A DNA stretch of 64,000 nucleotides from Ascaphus truei (taxonomy: Eukaryota; Chordata; Amphibia; Anura; Ascaphidae). Under the pieces are notes generated by a model, which was not told the origin of the DNA, made no database searches, and was given only the letters and a program-made list of their open reading frames with translations. The DNA lies in NCBI GenBank assembly GCA_036426205.1, contig CM071569.1, positions 2,687,297-2,751,296 on the forward strand, read 5' to 3'. The translations under genes were made by a program, and so were the position numbers. Below, piece after piece: positions 48,440 through 59,654 of this stretch (position 1 is the stretch's first letter; each line of letters starts with the position of its first letter).

Positions 48440-48560
48440 TATTTTTGTTTGTTTGGCGCTCACAGTGTTCCCAGCGCTTTACAGAAGAGACTATACAGTA
48501 CAGAGAATTATTATACAGTAAGTGCAACAAACAAAATCAGACAATAGGACAGGAAATGAC
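48440..48560. repeat. Dispersed repeat fragment
   Basis: CCCAGCGCTTTACAGAAGAG and AATCAGACAATAGGACAGGAA resemble 44590-44700. Confidence 0.45.
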
Positions 48561-48854
48561 CAGAGAAGGGTGGTGAGTGCAAAAAACAGAGGTAAACAGA
48601 ATAAATGTTACCACAAGTATTACCATACACACAAGGGGATGGCAAGGTGCGATAAAACAAAAAGCTGCTAGCAGCTCAACTCACACGGGCATGTGTGAGC
48701 AACTCCTACCACAGTTTCTCCCAACTCTTGCCTCCAGACAATCCCTGTCACACCTGGGAGCAACTTCTGGAGTTGGAGTGGTATCAGCAGCTGGCTATCA
48801 CAGGGTGGTCCCTCTTGTGATACTCCAAACAAGGGGCGACATCCACAGAAGTAT

Positions 48855-49259
48855 GTGTGAAAAACAATGGTTTATTAAACATAAAAGGTAAGTATACAGA
48901 ACTTACATATAGGTGCAACACTGTCAGCCTCTGTGTCCTCTGTAGGAGCTCCGCCAGGGATCTCCCTGTTCACGCGTCCGGTCGCAGGGCTGGTGACGCG
49001 AGCTTTCCTCAGGAACGGTGGCCTCGAGTGTCCAAACTCAGCAGTCCAGCTCCACCAACACAGGCTTACGCGTTTCGCGAGTAGTCTCGCTTCGGCAGAT
49101 CTGAGGAAAGTTCGCGTCACCGGCCCTGCGACCGGACGCGTGAACAGGGAGATCCCTGCCGGAGCTCATACAGAGGACACGGAGGCTGACAATGTTGCAC
49201 CTATATGTAAGTTCTGTATACTTACCTTTTATGTTTAATAAATCATTGTTTTTCACACA
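48855..49259. repeat. Large inverted repeat (arms ~158 bp, loop 88 bp)
   Basis: Arm 48855-49012 is the inverse of 49101-49259 with a handful of mismatches, including CACGCGTCCGGTCGCAGGGC and TAAGTATACAGAACTTACAT. The loop has ACGCGTTTCGCGAGTAGTCT. It looks like a foldback or MITE-type element; no transposase. Confidence 0.85.
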
Positions 49260-49261
49260 AC

Positions 49262-49696
49262 GCTGTGATCTCATTACAGTAGTATAGTATAAAGTATATA
49301 CTATATTACTGTATTATATATACCAATTACCATAGAGTATATAGCATACTGACTTTGACATGTAGGCGATACACTGCTATAAAATCTAAGAGGAGATTAG
49401 AGTTGGATAGATACTCTTTGATAAAGCGCCTGTGGGCAGGAAACGCGTCAGAGTTATTTTACCTACACTCCATCCTTGTTTTTATGTTGCCATGAGCCCA
49501 ATACAGAGATTTGTCTTCCTGGTGCTCTAGCCCTTTTTTCATATAGCAGTCCGTCACCTTTTTCCTTCTTTGGACTCCCTTCAGATGTCAAAATCGGTAT
49601 ACTATGCGCACTGCGTACAGAAGCGGGACCCCCGAGGCCGTATGTGCTACTCAGTATGTACTGTGCCATGTGCTGCGGTCACATTACATCGACACT
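49262..49696. other. No gene seen
   Basis: AT-rich start, then CTGTGGGCAGGAAACGCGTC near 49430, a word resembling the loop of the previous palindrome. No exon recognised. Confidence 0.4.
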
Positions 49697-49704
49697 TACT
49701 AGAG

Positions 49705-49865
49705 CAGGAGTGGCCAACTCCAGTCCTCAGGCCACCAGCAGGCAAGGTTTTAAGGATATCCCTGCTTCAGCACAGGTAATTGATTGAGCCACCTGTCCTG
49801 AAGCAGGGATATCCTTCAAACCTGACCTGCCGGTGGCCCGTGAGGACTGGAGTTGCCCACCCCTG
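49705..49865. mobile_element. hAT-like palindromic MITE, TSD TACTAGAG/TACTGGAG
   Basis: Simple 161-bp form of the CAACTCCAGTCCT family: CAGGAGTGGCCAACTCCAGT at the left, CTGGAGTTGCCCACCCCTG at the right, with a palindromic ATCCCTGCTTCAGCACAGGT core. Flanks at 49697-49704 and 49866-49873 match at 7 of 8 bases, as expected for hAT. Confidence 0.85.
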
Positions 49866-50128
49866 TACTGGAGGTTTGAGCTGCCAAAAATGTTATCCTG
49901 TTGAGCACGGGCTGCAGTTGGTTTAACTTGTTTCACCGACCAAAGGAGATACTCTGAGAGCCCCCAGCATCTGAGCCTGCAACGTATTGAACATGTGCAG
50001 CCTTCAGCCCTGAAGACATACAGTATTAGTTACTTCGTATCTCTATCCTCCTGTAAGAAGCAATCCTACAGTAATACATGGGATGACCTGGTAACATTAT
50101 CAAGTAGATACATTGTTACTATGGGAGA

Positions 50129-50355
50129 AGGAGCGGCTCAGTGAGTAAAGACACTGACTGGCACTGAGAGTTTGAAGTAGGGGAACCTGGTTCAATTCCC
50201 GGTGTCGGCTCCTTGTGACCTTGGGCAAGTCACTTTATCTCCCTGTGCCTCAGGCGCCAAAAACATAGATTGTAATCTCCACAGGGACCTGTGCCTTCAA
50301 AATGTCTCTGTAAAACTAGCAGCGCTATACAAGAACATGCTATTATTATTATTAC
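50129..50355 (+). mobile_element. tRNA-derived SINE
   Basis: Head with A-box-like GGCTCAGTGAGTAAAG (50135) and B-box-like GGTTCAATTCCC (50189-50200), body with GGGCAAGTCACTTTATCTCC and TGTGCCTCAGGCGCC, and a TATTATTATTATTAC tail. A and B boxes imply RNA polymerase III transcription. Same family as the block SINEs and 55567-55806. Confidence 0.9.
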
Positions 50356-51370
50356 TTGTGCCATTCCTACACAGCACTGTAAAGGCGTGACGATGGAACA
50401 TCGGTGACACGTCGGTAGATCTGTTCTTAAATACATATATGAATGCTTCCTGGTCACTAACTGCACCATGAATGAGGTTAGCATGCTGAAGTCCAACAGC
50501 ATGACTGTGCAATCATCATACACTCATATATCAAACACTGCATTCAACTGGGGCAATCAATTATTATTATTAATTCTGATTCATACGCTGGTGTATCCCA
50601 AACCTTTCTGTGTATTTAAAAAGTGGGCCCAAAACAGCAGAAGGGCACACACAAGCTGCGATGACTTTTGAAACGGGGCTTGTTTGGAGTTTTCCATGCT
50701 GTATCTGCTGAACGATTGTAATCAAGCCCAGCATCCTGTACCCCGCCCTCCTCTCTCGGTGTAAGGCTTCAGCAAAATAGCTTGGGCAGATGGTGCCATT
50801 TGGGACAGATTAGAAGAACCAAACAATGAAGCATTAAAAGGTCTCTGCAAAAAAAACTGCTAAATGGCGTTTATAAAAATTCCTCGCAGTTCAAACCCGT
50901 GATAGTCATTTCTTTCATAACTTGGGAGTTTGGGCCTTTTATTTTTTTCCGCAGTAAGAATGTCTTCAAGGGGAACCTTTGCCCTGATTTGGGAGAGCAG
51001 AGCGAGGTTCTGAGAGGGTCTTTGTTCTTGGGTTTGGACGTCGTGGGATGTATTTTGCTTCCAGCTACACGCTGCAAATGGCAGCATTCTCTGCAGACCA
51101 AAACTGAAAAGGGCCATTCTCTGTTCTTAGCAATGTCCATCGCCTTGGATACATAATAACTCTGACTGGGGCCTCCAGAGTCACTGCACATAATACAATG
51201 TACATTGCAAACACATCATACAATGTACATTGACCGTGAAAGGCAATTTTATATTTGTACAAGTCGATTCCGTCACAGGCAGAGTGATGCATTAACCTTC
51301 CATCATGTACTCTCCGGATGGAATCTGATGGTGTACGGTCATTTCTGAAGATATTAGTGAAGTTGCCAAT
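50356..51370. other. No gene seen
   Basis: Largely non-repetitive by eye. Frames of 60-106 codons exist on both strands but none has a recognisable domain or splice-framed shape. ACAATGTACATT occurs twice near 51196 and 51219. Confidence 0.45.
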
Positions 51371-51690
51371 ACATGGGGGCTCCAGTCATGCGGCGGGTTC
51401 CGTTCTAAGGACCCGCCGCAAAGCGAAAATCGGCGGAAAGCGGATCCGGCGATTTTCATTATATGCGCAGGCGCAGACCGGCAATGCAGCGTTCTACGCA
51501 TGTGCAACATCGGCAAAGCCCCCCATTCTGCGCAGGCGCAACCCCGGACCGGCCCCGTTCTGCGCATGCGCGACATTGGACCGGCCCGTTCTGCACATGT
51601 GCAGACATGGAGGCCCCCTTCTCGGTACCGCCGTATCGCCGAAAAGCGGGGCGCCGAGAAGCGGGGGGCCTTGCTGTATATATAAACTTC
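51370..51690. repeat. GC-rich dispersed element with TGCGCATGCGC words
   Basis: Several alternations of TGCGCAGGCGCA and GACCGGCCCGTTCTGC, including the palindrome TGCGCATGCGC at 51561-51571. GCGGGTTCCG and GGACCCGCCGC near 51400 and the GGCGCCGAGAAGCGG end suggest a transposon rather than a gene promoter. The frames it opens on both strands are composition effects. Confidence 0.5.
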
Positions 51691-51725
51691 AATGAAAATG
51701 TACACGCAGAATAAATAATGTAAAA

Positions 51726-52092
51726 AGCAAATAAATATCCCACGTTGTGAGCACATTCACATCTCAGACAAGTCTGCATCCCTGCCCTTCCCCATTATCT
51801 CTTAGCACACCGTGCTTCTACTGCAGCCAGGGATTCTGGGAAACTACATGCAAATGAGCACACAGTGTCACCTTTTGCTTCTAATCTATTTTAACATGGA
51901 TCCCTATAAGCTTATGCTTGCCGTATTACACAGCATTTCAGCACAGCCTGGGTTGAAGAAGTGCAGAGCCACGAAACCTGCACACCGACAGCTATTTCGA
52001 CTGTGGGTAGGTTTAGTGGCTATGCATTTCTGCAACCCAAGCTGTGTTCAAACATGAGACGTGAATGTGCTCACAAGTGATATTTTTATTTA
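51726..52092. mobile_element. AGCAAATAAAA palindromic MITE, larger form
   Basis: Left arm AGCAAATAAATATCCCACG, GAGCACATTCACATCTCAGA; right arm GTGAATGTGCTCACAAGTGA to TATTTTTATTTACT. The middle has extra sequence compared with 43943-44190, including GCTATTTCGACTGTGGG. Confidence 0.7.
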
Positions 52093-52253
52093 CTGTACAC
52101 TGTACGGTGGATGGGTTTTGTCACTTTTTTTTACCTACGATCACCTATTTAATGTGTATAAAAAATGATATATAATTCATATGAGCAATATAGTGCATTG
52201 TTGGATATACAGTAGTATGACAACACCATTAAAACCTCTTAAAATGTCATATA

Positions 52254-52486
52254 CAGCTCAACCCTGTTATAACACGATCCGTTACAACGCGAATCCGCTT
52301 ATAGCGCGATGCAAGCGTGGCTCCCAATTTTCATATTTATGAATACTTAACAACACGATTATTGGTATCTTAAATACTTTATTGCACAATGCATACAATT
52401 GTACATTATTTGTAACGCGATCCGCTTATAGCGCGATGTGATTCTTTGGACCCCAAGCACAGCGTTGTTATAAGGGGGTTCAGCTG
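52254..52486. mobile_element. Mariner-like MITE, TA target duplication
   Basis: Left end CAGCTCAACCCTGTTATAAC and right end GTTATAAGGGGGTTCAGCTG are inverse; TA flanks both (52252-52253, 52487-52488), as for Tc1/mariner. CGCTTATAGCGCGATG occurs twice inside. No transposase. Confidence 0.75.
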
Positions 52487-53096
52487 TACTTGGATCTTCA
52501 ATAACTGCAGCTTGTAAGGCTTTTAATCCCCTGCAAACAGCAGTAAAGAAACCTCAGCCCTGCAGAAGGGCCTTGCTGATGGTTAGTATTCCCATCACAA
52601 TATATAGAACAGTTTCGGCAAGGATTGATGTGTTGAGGCCAACTTAAGTTATATTTCAACTAAGGAGAATGTGATCTAAGGGACTACGTATATAGCGATG
52701 CCTTGTGTCATTTCATAATGTAGCATGTTCTTTTTTTTTTGCTAGGAAAAACACGTTTATCCCAAATTTTTAAATCCTGTTCGGGTTGGGCTTTTTTTAT
52801 TATTTTTTTATCGGATATTTTCATGGGTAGTAACATGAATCATTCTGCCTTATATGCTCATGTTTACACTGCCCTCGAACATAGTGATGTCATTATTCTG
52901 AGGGAGGCTGAATTTCCAACCTGGGCATCATCACCGGTGGAAATATGATGTCATGCTTTTTTTTTTTTTTTTAAAGCCCAACTTTGTTATTTCTACTGCA
53001 AACATGACATCTTCCCCAGTTCTTCCCAGCATAAACATGCTTTTTAAATGTGGTTCCCAAAATCTGTCCCCTTGTTGAAAATGATATTTTTTTAAA

Positions 53097-54830
53097 AATC
53101 CACACAATAAGTAATTAGCTAAGTTGCTGATCGATCTGTTCTCCTGTGTGCAGCAGAAGAGGACCAAAGATGCAAAGTTCTGTGGGGAAGATCATGTGAG
53201 CAGGCAGTCACTAGATACAATTGGTGCACTGCTAGAGAGAGGGCAGGGCTCAAAAAGGGGTGTGCCAGAGCCTGTTTCAGAAGACGAAGGGGATGTGACT
53301 TTGTAAATGGTTGCTATAGAAACAAAAAAGCTTGTTACATTATAATACATTAAAAATGTAATTTCAGAGTTGTTATATATATATATATAAAAAATGCTAC
53401 AAGTATTTTCTCATAGTACAGAACTGATTTATTAAAAAATAAATACATGTAGGATATTGCTTGGTCTGCAGCTTTAAAGCACAGTAGCACTATTTTGTAT
53501 GACATATGTCACACTAATTCCTCTCTGAGTAAGTCCAGACTTCATGCCCAATTTTACTTATCATTAGTGTAATGATGAACTATGTTTAAGCTTTTTTTTT
53601 TAATTGAAGTTAATTTTATGGAACAAGCTGTATTGTTTCTTACAAACAGCCTGAGTGAAAAACAAAATGTACATGTGTAATTTGATTGGGGAGAGCATAA
53701 ATTGGAGCGAACTAGTAATTAAGTTGGCCGTTTCAGAGTCCCTGAGCGAGCCCGTGTGTTCCACTGAACTCCGGCAATGGGATGTACAAGAAGAATGTGG
53801 TCAACATGCAGCGAAATGAACATCATTACCGGGATAATGTGCAGCTCCTACGCGTTTCGTGCATCTCATTAAATTACTAGAAGAGAGGAGAGAGAGAGAG
53901 AGAATTGATTAGCACAAGGCCCATTTACTTATTAAGCTCTCTCTCTTCCTATCTCTCTCTGGCAAAGGTTCCATGTGACCCACTTACAGGAAGTCAGATT
54001 ACTGACTGCACTTTTCCGAGTGGTCTTGCAGCAAAACAGGCAAAACGTGCATGTACATGAGATGCCAAACCTTGCCATTTCGTTGTGCAGATAATTCCTA
54101 ATTAATATGTCGGCAATGCCAGATTGCATACCATTTGGGGGCGGTTTTTGCATTGCCAGTATCTGAGTTGAATGATTAGGCAGCTGAATCTCGGCGGTTC
54201 CTGCCGAGTTGGGTAACAGATTGTGTGTCCCCCCCTTGCTCCGAGCCCGAGACCCTCACACGAAGTTATGTGCAGAGCTGGGGTCTCCAGAACCATTGGG
54301 TGTTAATGAAGAGTAGTTAAAAGTTCTTGTATGTATATTATATAAACAGAGTTACATACAAGGACAGACTAGTGCGAACAGATACCGGAGGTAACGAGGG
54401 TCCTGGTTCTGGGAGCGTACCCCTTTTTTTTTTTAAAGCTGCAGACCAAGTAACATCCAGATGTGTGTTTTTAAATAAATCAGTTCTGTACTATGAGAAA
54501 ATACTTGTAACATTTTTTTAAACAACTCATTTACATTTGTAATGTATTATCATGCAACAAGCTTTTTTTGTTTCTATAGCAACCATTTACAAAGTCACAT
54601 CCCTTTCCTCTTCTGAATCAGGCTCTGGCACACCCCTGTTTGAGCCCTGCCCTCTCTCTAGCAGTGCAACAATTGTATCTAGTTACTGCCTGGTCACATG
54701 ATCTTCCACAGAACACAGGTCCTCTTCTGCTGCACTGACAGCCATTTAGTGAACCCCCGAGCCGAATCTTCGCCGATCGATCACAGAAGAATGGATAATT
54801 ACTTATCATTGTGTGGATTATATTGATGCA
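53097..54830. mobile_element. Foldback-like element: inverted arms of about 390 bp
   Basis: Arm 53097-53480 is the inverse of 54435-54830. Matching words include AGTGACATC-type AAAGTCACATCC, TTGTATCTAGT, GATCTTCCACAGAAC and TTCTGTACTATGAGAAAATA. The arms differ by scattered substitutions and by a TA run (53378-53391). The 950-bp interior has no transposase. It may be one element with long inverted ends or two opposite insertions. Confidence 0.7.
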
Positions 54831-54834
54831 CAGA

Positions 54835-55563
54835 TTAAAGGGGGGAAAATCTGCAGCTTGGACTGCTGCTTTAAACCCTACTAATGCTGCTATGAAAAGT
54901 AATTTATAGTCACGCGTCCTTCTTAGCGATTGGTGACTTTTGGGGGGTGATTTTGAAGCCGAAAGAGTTTTTTCCTAAATGACATTTTTTGTGTCTTTTT
55001 GCTGAATGCCAACATTGGATTTCCCGAAACATTGCGACAAACATGCAGTACTGTACATTGTGAGATGTGTGTGTTGTTTAACTCCTGCGTAACTTCTCCT
55101 ACTGACAGTAACCCGAACCGCGAGCTGGCGCACGCAGCACCAGTCCTGGGTGCTTTGTTACATGAATGCTAAGAAACCCCTGATACAGACGCATCACATA
55201 GCGTCAATTTAGCGCCAACATGTCCGGGATGACATAGACACTGTTTGCAAATGAAATGCTGCAAAGTTGAACTTGCGCTGGCCTGGCTTGATTTCTTTAA
55301 CCATGTACATGCTGGACAACAGAAGGACTGAAAATCTCGTCCTTCTAGCTTACTGCCGTGTGTTTTTAGTTGAGTTTTTCTTTTGATCTCAAATCACAAG
55401 ACTTTCTGCTATAATTTAAAATAACCTTGCACGTGACTGTCTTGTAAGAACTGCTTGTCCATCTCTAATTGTTTTTTTTATCACTGCAGCATTTTGCTGT
55501 GTTTGTATCTGTTAGGTACACTATAGATCCAATAGGGCACTTACAGGAAACAGCATATATGGT
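54835..55563. other. No gene seen; non-repetitive island
   Basis: No repeat or frame of note. One octamer-like TTTGCAAATGAAAT sits at 55246. Could hold a conserved non-coding element. Confidence 0.4.
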
Positions 55564-55566
55564 ATA

Positions 55567-55806
55567 GGAGCGGCTCAGTGTGTAACGACACCACCTCTGT
55601 AAACAACGACACTGAGTGTGAAGCAGGGGAATCTGGTTCAATTCCCTGTGTCGGCTCCTTGTGACCTTGGATATATCACTTTATTTCCCTGTGCCTCAGG
55701 CACCAAAAACATAGATTGTAAGCTCACCTGTAAAATTCCTATGTGCTATTACTGTGACGCGCGTTGAGTTGGGAGAAAAGCGTTATATGAAATAAAGTTA
55801 TTATTA
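55567..55806 (+). mobile_element. tRNA-derived SINE
   Basis: GAGCGGCTCAGTGTGTAACG head, B-box-like GGTTCAATTCCC (55635), TCACTTTATTTCCCTGTGCC and CTCAGGCACC body, and TTATTATTAC tail. The head carries a short internal duplication of ACGACAC. Confidence 0.9.
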
Positions 55807-56112
55807 CATATCCTGTGGCAGCGCCCTTAGCTCGGGCCTGTGCTGCGCTCCTTCCGGCAGTGAAGGGGATAGTTATGGTTAGTAACGTTTTGGGAAGTGG
55901 GGTCAGCTGGCCTGTCTGGCAGCACAGAGGTTAAAAGCGATGATGTCACAATGTGTTCTCCCTCGCTGGGTTTTAATTGAAGTTTTCTTTCTCATATGAT
56001 TATTATAGTTTAATAAGTAAGATCACATGCAGTGTCCTGCTGGAGAGAGAAAGGGAAGGCAGCTGTGTGATGTCCAGTCGGTCCCTGTTTGTTTGTTTTT
56101 CCGCCTCACGTT

Positions 56113-57180
56113 GTGTATGTGACTTATCCTGATGAACACGCAGTGTATGTGAGTTACCCTGATGAACACGCAGTGTATGTGAGTTATCCTGATGAACACG
56201 CAGTGTATGTGAGTTACCCTGATGAACACGCAGTGTATGTGAGTTATCCTGATGAACATGCAGTGTATGTGAGTTATACTAATGAACACGCAGTGTATGT
56301 GAGTTACCCTGATGAACACGCAGTGTATGTGAGTTATCCTGATGAACATGCAGTGTATGTGAGGTATACTAATAAACACGCAGTGTATGTGAGTTACCCT
56401 GATGAACACGCAGTGTATGTGAGTTATACTAATAAACACGCAGTGTATGTGAGTTATACTAATAAACACGCAGTGTATGTGAGTTATCCTGATGAACACG
56501 CTGTGTGTGTGAGTTATCCTGATGAACACGCAGTTTATGTGAGTTATGATGAACACGCAGTGTACATGAGTTATCCTGATAAACATGCAGTGTATGTGAG
56601 TTATCCTGATGAACACGCAATGTATGTGAGTTACCCTGATGAACACGCAATGTATGTGAGTTATCCTGATGAACACGCAGTGTATGTGAGTTACCCTGAT
56701 GAACACGCAATGTATGTGCGTTATCCTGATGAACACGCAGTGTATGTGAGTTACCCTGATGAACACGCAGTGTATGTGAGTTACCCTGATGAACACACAG
56801 TATATGCGAGTGACCCTGATGAACACGCAGTATATGTGAGTTACCCTGATGAACACGCAGTGTATGTGAGTTATCATGATGAACACGCAGTGTATGTGAG
56901 TTACCCTGATGAACACGCAGTGTATGTGAGTTATCATGATAAACACGCAGTGTATGTGAGTTATGATGAACACGCAGTGTACATGAGTTATCCTGATGAA
57001 CACGCAGTGTATGTGAGTTATCATGATAAACACGCAGTGTATGTGAGTTATGATGAACACGCAGTGTACATGAGTTATCCTGATGAACATGCAGTGTATG
57101 TGAGTTATCCTGATGAACACGCAGTGTATGTGAGTTATTCTGATGAACACAAAGTGTATGTGAGTTATCCTGATGACCTA
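56113..57180. repeat. 30-bp minisatellite (about 35 units)
   Basis: Units of GTATGTGAGTTACCCTGATG plus AACACGCAGT. Three 27-bp variants lose a CCT codon-length block (near 56547, 56965 and 57050), so frame is kept. Because the unit is a multiple of three and has no stop in at least one plus and two minus frames, frames of 396, 375 and 256 codons cross it. The plus frame would repeat VYVSYPDEHA. I see no promoter, splice sites or known family, so I do not call a gene. Confidence 0.95.
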
Positions 57181-57427
57181 ATGTACTTCCTTTTTTGCCT
57201 TTATTACTTTGTTCTTGTATTGATAACATGTTCTTTCTTCGTTACCGCACACACGCTTCCCCTTTTGGTTGTTGAATAAGTCTGAGTTTATTCTTGTTGC
57301 ACGGACACAGTTATCACGATTCTGACATGCTCAAGGACACACGTCCTGTAACGTTTCCTATCACTGATCATCTCAATGTTAATAAGAAGCAGTCCAGCCT
57401 TGGGGAGTTGAGCCCCCTGTTCTAGAG

Positions 57428-57664
57428 CAGGGGTGCGCAAACTGTGGTGACGAGAGATTTTCCAGGGGGGGGGGGGGGGTGGTGTGGTTACAGAGGCCCC
57501 ATGCTCTTTCCAAGGCATTTAAAGTAAATGCCCGGAGAACCGCATGAGGCCTCTGCAACTCCTGCCCGCGTCACGGCGGGGTCATGTGACGCAGCTCTAA
57601 GGTAGGGAGGGGGGCGCGAGCGTCGAGGCAGGAAAGACAGGGGGGCGCAGCAGCAAAAGTACTG
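57428..57664. mobile_element. hAT-like MITE, TSD TTCTAGAG/TTCTAGAC
   Basis: Starts CAGGGGTGCGCAAACTG, ends GCAAAAGTACTG. Flanks at 57420-57427 and 57665-57672 match at 7 of 8. Holds a poly-G run (57464-57478). Confidence 0.75.
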
Positions 57665-58380
57665 TTCTAGACTAGCACTCATCTAAAAGGGTCGGTCTAT
57701 TCTGCTCCAACCTGGACGGATTTTTAGCACGGATGGTTACAAATCGGCAACGTCTCTCTCGTAGACACAAATTGTGGGAACTTTGGTGCTCCGACAAGAA
57801 CTGCTGCTTTAACCTGTCAGACGAAGAGATTTGTTAGCGATGGGAAAATACATATTCCTCACGCTTCCAGTGTAGGAAAATGGGGCATGTCAGAGCCGTG
57901 GAAAAAGGTTACATATCTGCTTACAGGAAGCGCGGCTGCAAAGGCAGGAAGTGAGGGTCTGACATCAACAGGAAGCGCTGTGCAAACGCAGCCAGTGGCA
58001 CTTCCAAGGCTGAGAGGCTCCAGACAATGTTGGCCTGTGCGTTGGACAAACCGGCCAGGAAATGGATGAATGTTGGGCTGTGGAGCGCAGAGGAAGGAAC
58101 GCCGTACCTGCTCGGACTTGTGGAAGAGATAGTGGTGTCGAGAAAAAAGGGCCCGTTTGTGTTCATGCCCTCAGCATGTCATCACATACATGGAAACTAA
58201 CAGGGTCAAATCAGAGTTCAGCCACACGTGTGATTAGTGTTAGATGGTTCTTTCTAACACAGTTAATGGGGTCACTCTTGCAGGGATACAGTAATCCTTT
58301 GAAGCAGCGTATAAAAGGTGTCGGGAAACAGGGTTGATTGCAGATAGTACTCATTAGAGTGGGGCTTGTGGTACATGTAG
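57665..58380. other. No gene recognised; contains an ETS-type motif cluster
   Basis: Four GGAAG-core words lie within 85 bases (57924, 57944, 57969, and inverse at 57999). A TATAAAAG word is at 58311. No matching exon structure was found. Confidence 0.4.
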
Positions 58381-58444
58381 TATGTCCCAATTTATATATA
58401 CATATATATATATACATATATATATACACACACACACACACACA
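58380..58444. repeat. TA/CA microsatellite
   Basis: ATATATACATATATATATAT followed by an ACACAC tract. Confidence 0.9.
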
Positions 58445-58506
58445 ATGTCTTCCTTCCTAGTGATTGTTATCACTTTCCCAGTGCTCCTTAATCTGGAATA
58501 CAATAA

Positions 58507-58874
58507 GGCTTAGTCCATGGTGACTCAGCCCGTGCGGAGGCACGCTGAGGCTGAGGGAAAGTGGGTGCTTTCCCTGGCCTTGGTTAGCGCGCCGTTCGGG
58601 GGGCGGGCCAGTCGGCGGGCGTGTCGGGGGGCGTGTCGGGGGGGCGGGCCAGTGACGTCACGGAGCTGGTTCGCCCTCATTGGGCGAACCGCTCACGTGA
58701 CCGGCCATGCGCTCCCGTGAGCGCTTGAATGTAAAATTTTCTTAAGACCCACGCTGCGGAAGCGTGCGCGAGCCCCTGCTAAAGCCGCTCTCATTGCGGC
58801 TGCAGGCGCTCACTGGTAAGCGTGAGCGCGCCTCAGCACGGGTCAGCGCCTAAGCGCTGACCATGCCCGAGGCC
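58507..58874. mobile_element. PIF/Harbinger-like GC-rich MITE, TSD TAA
   Basis: Left end GGCTTAGTCCATGGTGACTC and right end GCTGACCATGCCCGAGGCC are inverse versions. TAA flanks both sides (58504-58506, 58875-58877). Carries a full CRE TGACGTCA (58653-58660), a CCAAT box (CATTGGGCG) and an E-box CACGTG (58694-58699). Sister of 60561-61313. Confidence 0.8.
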
Positions 58875-58934
58875 TAAGGCAATTCTGTGTGGATTAGTTT
58901 TAAGGGGTAATCTAGGACCAACCAGTATGTGCGT

Positions 58935-59100
58935 ATCATGTTATTTATACACCCCTAACAGTGTATGCGGTGCTTTACACAATGACAATACAAGTTAAAT
59001 AAATTACAAGCAATGGGGGATATGCGCAACCGGTATATGAAAACACAAGGCATAGGGCGACCCGGACCACAGAGCTTACAATTGAATTAATGGCGGTGGC
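58935..59100. repeat. Possible dispersed repeat fragment
   Basis: TGCGGTGCTTTACACAATGA and ACAGAGCTTACAATTGAATT recall the 44590-44720 repeat. Confidence 0.35.
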
Positions 59101-59349
59101 ACATGTTTTAACATTTCCGTGCGCTATAGGTTGTTTACAATCTGTATCTAATTTCTTTCATACGGCTTTTTGTCAATCCTCAAATCAGGTCATTTGTCTT
59201 TTTATTTTGTTCTTTTATTCATAAATGAATTATGATGCCATAAACATAAGCAGTGGATCAGCACAATGTCGGGGGACCCAGAACAAGGGGAATCATACGG
59301 ACGTTAACGAGTCGATCCGAGCAGCCGAGGCGTCTTGCAATTGTTTCTC

Positions 59350-59652
59350 TTTTTATAACATGGGATTGAAACGGGGGGTCCCCGGAGCCGACCCCCATTC
59401 ATTTCAGTCTGCTTCTCCGTCGCAGGTGCTTGTTACCGCTCGGCTAGCAGGGTTCACGTAATGGCGGAGTTCCAGAGCCCCCGCGCCCTGCGGGGAAACT
59501 GCGACATCGCTAGCTTCCGCTTCCTATTGGCCCGCGTGACGCGGGAGCTGACATACCGGCGCCCCCTGTATCTCGGGAAGCAGGGGGGTCCCGAAGCTGA
59601 AATGAAAGAGGTTCAGCTCCGGAGACCCCCTGCTCGATCCTGTGTTACAATG
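59350..59652. mobile_element. Promoter-like palindromic repeat (CAGGGGGTCTCC family)
   Basis: Left arm ACGGGGGGTCCCCGGAG, right arm GCTCCGGAGACCCCCTGCTC. Interior TTCCTATTGGCCCGCGTGAC matches the block copies. A frame of 90 codons from 59461 is not conserved in relatives. Confidence 0.65.
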
Positions 59653-59654
59653 TA

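Noticed and set aside
50129..50355. tRNA gene
   Set aside because: Only A and B boxes remain tRNA-like. Body and ATT tail, plus several family members, show a SINE.
53782..53880. 32-codon frame starting MYKKNVVNMQRNE as a small exon
   Set aside because: Short, no donor or acceptor in suitable places, and it lies inside the foldback element.
56089..57279. 396-codon plus and 375-codon minus frames as a repetitive protein gene
   Set aside because: A 30-bp unit with no stops opens frames on both strands by arithmetic. No splice sites, promoter or known family. Kept as a finding only.
58311..58318. TATA box (TATAAAAG)
   Set aside because: No downstream frame, donor or other core promoter element; expected by chance in this AT-rich DNA.
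58540..58870. CpG island promoter
   Set aside because: The GC-rich segment has transposon ends, TAA target duplications and a sister copy at 60561.
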